Part shown: piece after piece, positions 1 through 9,738 of the stretch
Numbering within the stretch: position 1 is the stretch's first letter
How the letters are laid out: every line of letters starts with the position of its first letter
Position numbers and translations under genes: made by a program
NCBI GenBank assembly: GCA_022578965.1
Contig: MU400524.1
Span: 62,001 to 126,000 of the forward strand
Length of the DNA: 64,000 nucleotides
Direction of reading: 5' to 3'
Origin: Xylaria sp. FL1777
Taxonomy: Eukaryota > Ascomycota > Sordariomycetes > Xylariales > Xylariaceae
Notes under the pieces: model-generated
The model's input: the letters and a program-made list of their open reading frames with translations, nothing else
The model's database searches: none
Told to the model about the DNA's origin: nothing

Positions 1-1383
1 ACCGGTCTCAAACACACCCTGAAGATTGGCAGCGGTTTCCTCGGCTACTCCGGCCACTTCGATGATGCGGTCATTGAGGAAGTCCGCAAGCACCCCGATG
101 TAAGTCTATTCCATCATTCCCTTCGTCTGCTCCCTGATATACACGACGCAGGAGCTAATTCGTTCATTGATTCATAGGTCGAGTATATCGAGAAAGACCA
201 AATTGTATACGCCCTCAAGGAGAGTGAGCCAGAGCTAGAGAAGAACGCTCCCTGGGGTTTGGCCAGAATTTCTCACCGTGATTCCCTTTCCTTCGGTACT
301 TATAACAAGTACCTGTATGCCGCTGATGGTGGTGAGGGTGTTGATGTTTACGTAATTGACACTGGTACAAACACTGGACACGTTGACTTTGAGGGCCGTG
401 CCAAATGGGGCAAGACAATCCCCCAGGGTGACGAGGATGAAGACGGTAACGGCCATGGCACTCACTGCTCCGGTACCGTTGCTGGAAAGAAGTACGGTGT
501 TGCCAAGAAGGCTCATGTTTACGCTGTTAAGGTCCTCCGCTCTAACGGGTCCGGGTCAATGTCAGATGTCATGAAGGGCGTCGAATGGGCTGCTGAAGCC
601 CACCTGGCGCAGGTCGAAGCTGCGAAGAAAGGCTCTCGTAAGGGTTTTAAGGGCTCAACAGCCAACATGTCTCTTGGCGGTGGCAAGTCACCATCATTGG
701 ATCAGGCCGTCAACGCTGCCGTCAGTGCTGGTTTACACTTCGCTGTCGCAGCCGGCAATGACAACGCCGATGCCTGCAAGTATTCGCCTGCCGCAGCCGA
801 GAAGGCCATCACTGTCGGTGCCTCAGCTCTGGATGACAGCCGTGCCTACTTCTCCAACTGGGGCAAGTGCGTCGACATTTTTGGTCCTGGTTTGAGCATT
901 CAATCAACTTGGATCGGTAGCAACACTGCGATCAACACTATCTCTGGTACCTCGATGGCTTCACCTCACTTGTGTGGTCTCACTGCTTACTTCCTATCCC
1001 TTCAACCCAGCAAGGAGTCTGAGTATGGCATGGCTGAAATTACTCCTGAGAAGCTCAAGACCAACATGGTTTCCATCGCCACCAAGGGCGCTCTCTCTGA
1101 TATCCCGTCGGATACTCCCAACCTACTTGCTTGGAACGGTGGTGGTTACTCTAACTTCTCTAAGATTGTCGAGCAGGGTGGCTACATCGCCAAGAAGAGC
1201 TCTGAGACTTCTTTGACTCTAGAGGAGCTCGAGCAAGCTATTGAAGATGATCTCAACATCGTCTCAGGCAAGATCGTTAAGGGCGTCTCGACTTTCTCGG
1301 ATAAGGCTGAGAAGTTCTCTGAGAAGATCCATGACCTTGTTGACGAGGAACTTAAAGATTTCCTCAAGGAACTCCGGGCTTAA
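1..1383 (+). CDS. pepC: Vacuolar subtilisin-like serine protease (PepC/cerevisin type), 5' end outside window
   Basis: Family S8 endopeptidase of the fungal vacuole, made as a proenzyme with an I9 inhibitor propeptide. The window opens inside the propeptide: exon 1..99 reads in frame, intron 100-177 (GTAAGT...CATAG, phase 0), then exon 178-1383 with TAA. The catalytic triad is visible: Asp in VIDTG (codon 358-360), His in HGTHCSG (454-456) and Ser in GTSMASPH (952-954); the oxyanion Asn lies in AAGNDN. The C-terminal tail after the catalytic domain is acidic/lysine-rich and ends in DFLKEL-like residues, as in PepC/Prb1 vacuolar proteases rather than secreted proteinase K types. The N-terminal signal and propeptide start are missing only because of the window edge. 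Role in vacuolar proteolysis and autophagy is family knowledge. Confidence 0.95.
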
Positions 1384-2918
1384 GCCTTTAGCAAGAGAAT
1401 TATAAGGTTTCAGGAAGTACGCTCGCGGGTATTGTTAGAGGCGTTCCAGACAGAAGTGGTTAGACCTGTCACATTGGTTTTAACACTCTGAGTTTGTTTT
1501 GTAATGTACATTCGTATCGATTATTATTGGTGGTTTGGCAACAACTTCAGGGTTCTTTATAGTCATGGCATAAATGCTGGTGTCTCCGTTACTTTCCACT
1601 ATACTCTCAATGAGATAGCCATGTGTCCAGCCATGTGTCCACGGTACTGTGAACTGATACTCAGCCATTGACAAATATTGTCTATTAAGGAGATTGTGTC
1701 TTTTTCAAGGCCAACCGACTATTCATGTAGTAAACCCAAAAGCGACTGTACGGAAATGTACCTCATTTTTGTACGCACAGCCTTCCCTGTTACATTGTGC
1801 AAGTCGATCGAGCTTGAGATCTTTTGTTTCCTTGCTCTAGCTACTCTATTCATCTACGCTGCAACCAGGTCAACTTGGTCCAACACCCTAAATCTTCCTG
1901 TGTTCTACATTCTTGCTGTTCGGTAGTTACTCTTCTTAGACTTGCCTTACGACTACTCATACGTTACTTCCTTCGAATATCAGCTTTATGGTACTTTAAC
2001 CAGCTAGCAGTCTTGTCAGAGGAGTGACCACGCATCAAATCAAAAAGTAATCTCAAAATCAAAGTGCATCCTGTTGCACTCGGTCAGATCATCGGTTATC
2101 ATTGGACTAGGCAAAAAGGAGCTATAGTTTGTATGCCCTTCAAACCGAGTCATCAAAATAATAGAATCAGTTTCGTTTATAATGCGGTTTTTAGCAATCA
2201 CTACTATAGTCGCTTGTTTCTTCACCGGGCCCCTGATATTCTGTATCTTCCGAGTTTGCTTGCTAACTCGTCTAGGTCTTCGTACTTAACTCTATCTCCA
2301 GCCATATGCAATTCATCCGTGCCGGAATAACGACGACCGCGAAGGAGAGGTCCCGCCCAAATTAGTGGCTGACTGCCCTTTTCGCGAGCCGAGAATACAC
2401 CGAGCACGAGTCGCGTTTAACGACGCAGCGACTATGTAAGAATCATAAGATGCGACAAGACAGATATTCAGTCAGAAAAGGCAGCTATACAATAAGAAAA
2501 CAGGGTTATCTATTGACACCACCACATCCCGTCGCTTCACAGAGCTCCTGGTTGGTTGGGTCTGGTTGCGTCATGAATAATTATATGTAACCATCCAAGG
2601 GGCAGCATGTTGGTCGCTCATACAGTTCGTCCGTACTCACAATGCTAATGGATTTATAATCAATCCATCTTCGAAATCCTGGGTTAGGGAACGCGGATCT
2701 GTATTATCCGGCTCATATTCATAAATTATCCTGCTCTGTACGACCATCAGCATGTAGAGAAATGAGTACTTAAGGGCTGGTAAGGATCACAAAAGCATGA
2801 GATACGAACGGAAGGAAAGCGGCCTCAACGATAGCAAAGTATCGTGCTATGAATCAAAGTTAGAGAAAACGGCAAGTCTCAGTCCAGAAGTTGACAAGGA
2901 AGAATATCAACCATCACG
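1384..2918. other. Intergenic region, no gene recognised
   Basis: Stretch of mixed composition between the protease and the methyltransferase. Only short open frames occur. Two adjoining minus-strand frames (2040-2225 and 2222-2407) read charged, protein-like sequence but match nothing I recognise. A short direct repeat CCATGTGTCCA occurs twice at 1619-1641. Presumed to hold the protease 3'UTR and the methyltransferase promoter. Confidence 0.5.
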
Positions 2919-4275
2919 ATGACCACCAGGTCTCTAGAGCAACTGGGCAGCATAGTCTCCCGAAACGCTGCCACGCTCTCTCATAAGCTAGAGACCCAAA
3001 ATATCTCTTCCCCTACGGTTCAAGACATCCACGCGCCAAACTTGAACGAGATAGATGGCGCGGCTGTCACCGAGCTTGCTAACGCGGCCCGTGAGCTCCT
3101 GGCACTCGTGCAAGACCCAGGACAGCAACTCAACATTCTCGCATTCGCCGTACGTTGTCAACCATATCCCTACTCTCTATCTTCCCTTTTCAGTTCACAG
3201 TGGTCTGACAAAGAAGATACAGAACTTCGACTCGGTCTCAGTCGGGATAATTTTAGAATTCAACATTCCAGCACTCATTCCCTTGGAAGGGGCCATCTCA
3301 CTAAGTGAACTCGCAGCAAAAGCGGGCTTGCTAGAGGACAAACTAGCGCGTATCGTGCGCTACGCCATCACGAACTTTATATTCTGCGAGCCTCAGCCGA
3401 ATTACATCGCACACACGGCGCTGTCGGCCGCACTGGCGCGAGATCCCCAGTTCGCCACGTATCTCCGTCTATGTCTGGTCGACCTGGCTCCCGTCAACGT
3501 GGCACTGCCTCGTGCGCTGCGCATGTGGCCCGAATCTGAATCGGTTACCGAGTGTGGCGTGAACGCGGCCTTCAACACTAACGAACCCTTCTTCAAATGG
3601 CTTAGTCGCGATGCGACACGGCAGGCGCGCTTCGACCAGGGCATGGTAGGGTTCAGCACTGGAGACGGCGGAGCAGCCGGTCGGTCCAGCAACACCGATA
3701 TTGCGGCCTACCCTTGGGGCACAGCCTTGCCCGCTAACGCCGTGGTAGTCGATGTTGGAGGCGGCAGCGGCCATGTATCCAAGGCACTGGCGCAGATTTT
3801 CCCATCGTTCAGGATAACAGTACAGGACCGTCCGGAGGTTGTCGCAGCAGCCGTGCGCGGCACGTCCAATCCCAGCAACCTGACGTACCAAGCGCACAGC
3901 TTCTTTGAACAACAGCCTCTCGTCGGCGCAGACGTGTATTTTCTGCGGCAGGTGATCCACGACTGGCCGGGGCCTGAAGCTGTGAGTATTCTCCGCGCAC
4001 TGACGCCCGCGCTCAAACCCGGCGCGCGTGTCCTCGTGTCCGAGTACGTGGTTCCGTCCCCGGCGGAGCTGGGCGAGCCCAGTCGGGTGCTAGAGGCGAA
4101 GCGCATCCGTCAGATGGATCTGCAGATGATGGCCGTGCTCAATGCCAAGGAGAGGACGAAGGATGAGCTTGTCTCGTTGTTTACTGCTGCTGACTCCAGA
4201 TTCCGCTTTAATGCCACTTATCAGGCTCCTGAGGATCGCAAGGTTTGTATTTTGGAGGCCATCTGGGAGCCGTAG
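2919..4275 (+). CDS. SAM-dependent O-methyltransferase (Methyltransf_2 family)
   Basis: Two exons: 2919-3149 and 3223-4275, intron 3150-3222 (GTACGT...ATACAG, phase 0), giving 427 aa. The acceptor at 3222 is the only nearby AG that restores the frame of the conserved EFNIP segment. The N-terminal third is the helical dimerisation region; the SAM site is VDVGGGSG near residue 254, with the acidic/RPEVV segment following; the catalytic His is in the IHDWP motif (about residue 323), and a LVSEYV strand and KERT(K)DE motif follow. Layout matches fungal O-methyltransferases that act on polyketide or other phenolic hydroxyls (sterigmatocystin/aflatoxin OmtA-like superfamily). The substrate cannot be read. 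No polyketide synthase or other pathway gene lies beside it, so it is either a lone tailoring enzyme or a relic of a cluster. Confidence 0.9.
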
Positions 4276-4398
4276 ATCACTCACTTACGCACCTATCTAC
4301 CTAAGGTATCTACCTAAGGTATCTACCTAGGTGTTTGGATTACTTCCGAATGTTCTTCTGTGCAAGTTCTGGTTTACTTACTTGGCCATCATCGCCTC

Positions 4399-4429
<31 letters not shown>
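4399..4429. repeat. TTAC tetranucleotide microsatellite
   Basis: About eight uninterrupted copies of TTAC in the region 3' of the methyltransferase gene. Nothing suggests a coding role. Confidence 0.9.
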
Positions 4430-5203
4430 CTCCCGTTCACTACTTACTTCCTTGCTACTTACTCCTTAAATAAGACAATGCTGTCAGGCAACATTCATGG
4501 TTCTCAACAACCTAATCTAGGCATCATCTAGTTTACCTCACAGCAAATCAAGGCATGACAATTGCAGCCGGCAAACACTTGATATGCGAGTTAACCTTCT
4601 TCTAATTGCTTAGCTAGGCTTAATGACAATATATCGATATGGGACATCCTACTTATCCATCATTCGCACCGAACAAACTTTAATTTTCCATACATCAAAG
4701 TCACAATACGGGCCCTAATGTTATCAACAATAGCAAGTAACTTCATCAAAGATCGGTGTGGATCCTTACCTTTATGCTTAACATAAACATTCGACACGGA
4801 AATAGATCGAAGTGTATTGCGAGGGAGTGAATTTTCGACTCCACCGAGGTTCCAAAGCTGAAAGAGGACGAAGAACTGGCGAGAACTGGCGGTTGGGATG
4901 GACACGGTGTATTGTAATTAGGTTGTTCGTTGTCTGTTACCAAGGCGACTCGAGTTGATGGGCAATAATGACTGACGGAAGTTACTTAGGTAGTCTCATG
5001 GGTGACTTTTTACACAAATGCTTGTACTCTCTACCTATTCTGGCTCAGCCAGACATGGCTGCAGTTTCCTTCGGACCAACATGTTGCCACAACAGTGATG
5101 CGACTGCACACAGTAGGTACAATAGCGAAGTCGTGCGGGCGCCTTCCAAAAGCTGAGAGACGAGCGCGCCCAGTTGCCAGTATGTCAATACTTACTTGCT
5201 TAA

Positions 5204-5254
5204 GTAAGTACCTACATATGTACCTACCTAGGTACAGAATGTAGGTAGGTAGAT
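5204..5254. repeat. Palindromic TACCTAGGTA-type cluster
   Basis: Mixed TACC, TAAG, TACATA and GGTA tetramers centred on ACCTACCTAGGTAC. The same theme recurs at 4296-4332, 9558-9613 and 38000-38016, always between genes. It could form a hairpin; function unknown. Confidence 0.7.
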
Positions 5255-5437
5255 ACGGACCATCACCAGAGACCTTCAACTCAAGCCTGACAGCTTCAAT
5301 TTAACCCACCCCAAACATACGGCATTTTCTCTGCATACAGCACTATCAGCGCTACTACCGCGGTTTTGTGTCGTTTGCGACAGCTTTTGGTTACATTGTA
5401 TTGCGCGTCAATTCCAAACCCTCCTCATACGATACGC

Positions 5438-5500
5438 TCTCTTCCGACTGTCTCTTGTTTTTGTCTCTCGTTCTTGTTTCTTGCTCTTGTGCCTCGCCCA
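5438..5500 (+). promoter_or_regulatory. Pyrimidine-rich core promoter tract
   Basis: A CT-rich run (CTCTCTTCC, TCTCTTG, TCTCTCG, TTCTTG repeats) lies 115-175 bases upstream of the 5615 start codon. Such tracts are common just upstream of transcription starts in filamentous ascomycetes. Assignment rests on composition and position only. Confidence 0.35.
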
Positions 5501-5614
5501 TACAAACGCTCCATGCTAGCTGTTTCTACTTAGGAAGCCTTCTATTATACGACGTCCTTGCACTGCTTTGACTGATACTGGGTCCGTCGGCTTGCAGGAC
5601 AAAGGTCTGGCTGC

Positions 5615-8600
5615 ATGTCGAATATCGTCATGCACAGACGGAACAGCACCAACCCTTTTCGACTGGATCGTCGAAGGTCGGTTGCTTCGGTGAAGAGCGT
5701 GCATCTAGAACATATCCCGCCCGAGACGGCAGAACGTGATGCCCGAGTAGCAGCCACACAAGCATTCGCGAGAGCGAGAGAGCGGTCGGCTACAGACTCC
5801 AACTCGCCCTTGTGGCCACCTGCTCGTTCATCCTATCCCAAGCCACGATCGGATGAGGCTTCTCTGTGTCGACAGCAGAGCATACGATTTGTGCAACCAA
5901 GGCCCTCCCATCCGGCACCGAACAGTGTCATGGCCCAGGACACCTCACCTTCTTGTAGGCCTCATGGCTCGATGCGTCATGTTGCCGATATCGAAGCCGA
6001 TCTACGTCCTTCAAGCAGCGCCTCTGCTTCCGGTATGGTGTGTGCTACTAAGGGAGCTGCCGGAGACTATATCAATACTCTTTTTACGAGCTATGAGTAT
6101 TACACGCCTGAAGACGGCATAGCATCAATGCCGTCGTCGTATCGCAAACTTCGCAAGTCAAGATCCATGTTTACGAATAGAGCGGCCATGGCCGGCCCCG
6201 AGCATTCAAGTCTGGACAAGTCTTCCGTATCCGCGAACCAGCTTCCTTTACCTGCAAGGTCGTATTTCAGGATCCCCGGAGGCGACGAAAATGTGCCTCC
6301 CCGAAGACTAAAGACACCAAAATCAATGAGCTTCTTGCGAGACTTTCGAGAAAATTTCGTGCCTTCTTTCAGATCTGAGGATGATGCCACCCATTCTGTG
6401 TCTACAAACCGTTTTAATGGCAACCAGGATAGAGCAAAAGGTCATCTGCGTCCAAAACCATCGCGGTTTTTCCGCCCCAAGGCCCCTAGCGATGACAGGG
6501 TTTTCAGGAAGAGCATGAGAGACACCAGTACTAGTACAGTTTCGATGAATGGTACAGCTGCGAAAAACAACAGTCTGCGTCACAAAGCTCGCAAGGTGTC
6601 GCAAGGTTTCAAACACAAACTGAAGACTTTATTCAGTTTGGGCAAAGGTGACGGCGACGACACGAGGCTTCCTCTGCAACATATTGATGCACAGAAGTCA
6701 CACCTATTCGGTTGGGGTAATTTGCAACACGAGACTGATGAGGAAAATCATCGCGTTTTCTCGGCAAGCCAAACCCCTTTATCACGTGTAGCTTCTGGTG
6801 TCGCATCTCTTCATGCAGTCCCATCGTATCAGCAACTTCGCTCTCAACAAGGTAGCATAGAAAGCCTGAGAAGTGAGCAGAAGGCCTCAGATGAGAGATC
6901 TCGGGTGACCAGCTGGTCAAATTCCGACGCCAACACCGTCATCACCCACAACAGTTGCCGTGAGGAGCGAGAGAGAAAAAGATTATCTATCATTAACGAA
7001 AATGGGGCGCACATTTGTTCATCTTCGGCACAGTTTGCAACAATCTCTGAACAATCCAACGCCAGTACCACATCTCTATGTCGACCAGCGCAGGCTGCCC
7101 CTCCGATAGTTGATGGGCAGAGAATCTATTCTGCCCTGATGAAGCGGATAGGTCAGTTACAACAAGCACATACGAGTAATCCGGAAATACAGCATAGCGT
7201 TGATGACATCGTGCAATTGGGTACAGTGCCTCGACGCAAAAGCTCACTCCGTCTCCGACGCCTCGACCGTGACCCAACTGCAACAATTCGCTATGTCTTT
7301 CCAGAAAGTGACACAGATCCTGAATCCCCAAAGGGGGACGACCAACTGTATACGAAAGACAAAGATTCGACGTTGAAATCCTCGTTATCCACAGCTGATA
7401 GAGCAAATGAATGGGAGCAAGGTCATTCGGCATCCGCATTCACAAACATAGATGCAGGAGATACATCGTCAAGGGATGTTTGTCCAGAGGGAGCACCTCC
7501 TCTTATACGAACACTCTCGTCTCGCAGTTCCGCATTTTTCGGTAGCCCAACGCGGCATCTATTCCGCACTGAAAGTCCCTACCGTCGGGCGTTGCAGGAC
7601 AGAATGCACACAACCCCTAATGAGCAGGCGATCAGATCACCCGATTTTAACCCATGGATGCGCTCGCTATCAAATCTGCCAAACTTTCAAATGCGGCGCT
7701 CAAGCACTCACGGATCAGATGCAGATATCAAGTTGCATTATACCGAAAGTATTTACTCTACGAACACCGAAGATGGCCAGACTCAAAGGCATAGCTTTTT
7801 ATCTGTTGTAGAGGACTTTCAACGGCCCACAAGCACACATGGAGATGCCGCGATCTTTGTCAACTCCTCGGGACATAATAAGCGAAGTTCATCGTTACCG
7901 CCAAAGCCACGTGTCACGTCTTCCTCAAGTTCGGTGGAATGGAAAATGTGGCTATCGTCCAACGTCTCAAAGCTCGAGGAAACCGCAAAGCAAGTAGATT
8001 CTAATGAATTCAAATATGGACTTTCGTCTGCTCGATTTTCCGGTCATGTTCGCGAAAATGCCCAGATTAATGACGAAGAGGAAGATCAGGTTTCTGACCC
8101 AACTGACACACCTTGTCAAGTTCGAGGAAATAGGGGTATTGTATTGAACTTGGATCACGACGATGAAGACGACAATCAACCGATACCTTTTGATGCTGGA
8201 GAGAAAGACGCCGAAATTGTATGGTCCCAACTATCCTTAGCAGACCCCTTACCGACCAGGATCTCCGCTTCTTCAAGCATGATATCCCCAGTAACGTGGC
8301 CCAAAGAGGCCACGCCCAATACATCAACAGGATTGCGTCTCGTAAATCATGAAAAAGAATTACCAGAGGTCCCGTCTCTTGATCCGAAGGGGAACAGCTC
8401 CAATTGGCATGCAAATACCGCCACAAAGTTTACGAGCCGCCAATTGAAAGCGAAGAGCAGTATGACACCTCTCACAAGCCGTAGTCTCTCAAGTGTAGGT
8501 GAGAGTCAGCCGGGGAAAACAAACAGTTCGGCGAATTCACGAAGAAAGCTATATAGCATCGCATGTACAAAGCCTGAGAATGTGAGTCCTATTGCCATAA

Positions 8601-8746
8601 GCGACGATGATCCATACGGGACTGATGGCTCTGGTGTTCTGGGTCCGGGCCAGCAAACTGCAGGGAGTAAGAGAATGGTAGACATCTTCCTTAGTAGTAG
8701 ACGTCGACGCATGACAAGTCATGACGAGGGCAGTGTGTTCCTATGA
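5615..8746 (+). CDS. Large, mostly disordered hypothetical protein (1043 aa)
   Basis: A single open frame of 1043 codons, ATG at 5615, TGA at 8744-8746; a second in-frame ATG lies five codons later. I do not recognise a named domain. The product is rich in Ser, Arg and Asp, with low-complexity serine runs, and has basic SLiM-like patches (RLDRRRS near the start, a HKARKVSQGFKHKLKTLF patch around residues 325-342, SSRRRRM near the end) and an acidic patch (LDHDDEDDNQ, about residue 850). Short better-ordered islands such as HIPPETAERDARVAATQAF (about 34-52) look like conserved anchors. No signal peptide or membrane segment. A regulatory, scaffold or nuclear role is possible but is inference. 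Absence of introns in 3.1 kb is unusual beside its neighbours but not suspicious. Confidence 0.8.
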   Translation: MSNIVMHRRNSTNPFRLDRRRSVASVKSVHLEHIPPETAERDARVAATQAFARARERSATDSNSPLWPPARSSYPKPRSDEASLCRQQSIRFVQPRPSHPAPNSVMAQDTSPSCRPHGSMRHVADIEADLRPSSSASASGMVCATKGAAGDYINTLFTSYEYYTPEDGIASMPSSYRKLRKSRSMFTNRAAMAGPEHSSLDKSSVSANQLPLPARSYFRIPGGDENVPPRRLKTPKSMSFLRDFRENFVPSFRSEDDATHSVSTNRFNGNQDRAKGHLRPKPSRFFRPKAPSDDRVFRKSMRDTSTSTVSMNGTAAKNNSLRHKARKVSQGFKHKLKTLFSLGKGDGDDTRLPLQHIDAQKSHLFGWGNLQHETDEENHRVFSASQTPLSRVASGVASLHAVPSYQQLRSQQGSIESLRSEQKASDERSRVTSWSNSDANTVITHNSCREERERKRLSIINENGAHICSSSAQFATISEQSNASTTSLCRPAQAAPPIVDGQRIYSALMKRIGQLQQAHTSNPEIQHSVDDIVQLGTVPRRKSSLRLRRLDRDPTATIRYVFPESDTDPESPKGDDQLYTKDKDSTLKSSLSTADRANEWEQGHSASAFTNIDAGDTSSRDVCPEGAPPLIRTLSSRSSAFFGSPTRHLFRTESPYRRALQDRMHTTPNEQAIRSPDFNPWMRSLSNLPNFQMRRSSTHGSDADIKLHYTESIYSTNTEDGQTQRHSFLSVVEDFQRPTSTHGDAAIFVNSSGHNKRSSSLPPKPRVTSSSSSVEWKMWLSSNVSKLEETAKQVDSNEFKYGLSSARFSGHVRENAQINDEEEDQVSDPTDTPCQVRGNRGIVLNLDHDDEDDNQPIPFDAGEKDAEIVWSQLSLADPLPTRISASSSMISPVTWPKEATPNTSTGLRLVNHEKELPEVPSLDPKGNSSNWHANTATKFTSRQLKAKSSMTPLTSRSLSSVGESQPGKTNSSANSRRKLYSIACTKPENVSPIAISDDDPYGTDGSGVLGPGQQTAGSKRMVDIFLSSRRRRMTSHDEGSVFL

Positions 8747-9345
8747 AAGAAAGAAAAAGACAAAAAGAAAACAGCAACATTGGTTTTCGAAAGAGGCCAA
8801 TTCTTCTCCAGAGTAGAGATATTTAACGCGAATGAGTGTTTCAACAGGTTAGGCAGAATGTCTACGTCGGTAATAGTGTGTTGTTGTTGTTGGAATACGG
8901 AAACTGTTAGGGGTTTGCAATACCAGCACAACGGAAGAGGTTAGGATCGCATTACTTCCGCATGTTAGGACTGCTCTGTACGGCTATTACTTAGCAGGCA
9001 CTATGAGGCCGTTTTTCTGCGCGCTTTGGTAGTGTAAGATAAAATGAAGAAGATATTGCTCTGTATTGCAGCCGGGCCGTATCGCCTTGCACAGCCTAAA
9101 CGAGACGGTACGAAAGCAGACTTCGAGATTACGTATTACCTTAGGTATTGAATAAATAAGCCAACTTCTTCCTTTGGTCGTTTTTCGCAATCTTCTCACT
9201 ATCCAGAGCTCTGCAGGAAGATGTCTTGTTGAGCTATTGTTATAACGCGAGTGGTTGTACACTATCTAAATGCATAAAAGCAAGACATTCTTAAGGATTA
9301 AGCTGTCCTTATAGCTTTGATCGTTTGTACCTACTCACATCAAAG

Positions 9346-9400
9346 TTTGTATGTCTCATATCTATGTTTGTATGTCTCACATCTATGTTTGTATGTCTTA
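9346..9400. repeat. 21-bp tandem repeat, 2.6 copies
   Basis: Unit TTTGTATGTCTCAYATCTATG at 9346-9366 and 9367-9387, with a third partial copy to 9400. The only difference between full copies is T/C at one position. Confidence 0.85.
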
Positions 9401-9557
9401 GATTAGTCGCCACGATCTATCCCTTAGTGAGGGGGGAAAGGTTTAGACTTCCTATGTGTGTAGGTATTATACCGTAGAGGTAACTTGGACGTGGCTTAGG
9501 TACCTATGCTCTGGACCTAGCTCTCACAGTGCTCTCCTGTAGCGCTGCGAACCCTAC

Positions 9558-9613
9558 TACTTACTTACCTAGGTACCTAGGTAGGTATGTAGGTAGCTAC
9601 CTACTTAGGTAGC
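9558..9613. repeat. TACCTAGGTA palindromic cluster
   Basis: Tandem ACTTACTTACC, TAGGTACCTAGGTAGG and GTAGCTACCTAC pieces that fold back on one another; same motif family as at 4296-4332 and 5204-5254. Confidence 0.7.
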
Positions 9614-9738
9614 TTACGGTACTGTAGTGCATCTTTCCACCCTCAGCAACTACAACTATGTCTTCGGTCGGACTTTGGCTTTGCATATCTGGTTCGAACT
9701 TGGCGATGACTACGTGAAAGGGCCTTTAATCAACCGCA

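Larger units (their letters stand above)
4276..5614. other. Intergenic region with TACC/TTAC simple repeats
   Basis: No coding signal. It carries a tandem TCTACCTAAGGTA-type stretch just after the methyltransferase stop (about 4296-4332), a TTAC tetranucleotide run, and a TACCTACC/GGTAGGTA cluster (about 5200-5255). The last 180 bases include a pyrimidine-rich tract and a CTTGCAG-like acceptor just before the next start codon, so an untranslated first exon is possible. Confidence 0.55.
8747..9738. other. Intergenic region with small tandem repeats
   Basis: No gene seen. Contains a three-copy 21-bp repeat (listed separately) and a TACC/GGTA palindromic cluster (about 9558-9613) about 130 bases before the next start codon. 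Confidence 0.55.

Noticed and set aside
2040..2407. Two adjoining minus-strand frames with charged, protein-like sequence
   Set aside because: No start/stop or splice structure joins them and no family is recognised.
9688..9700. tRNA B-box-like GGTTCGAAC
   Set aside because: No A box, acceptor stem or cloverleaf can be formed around it.
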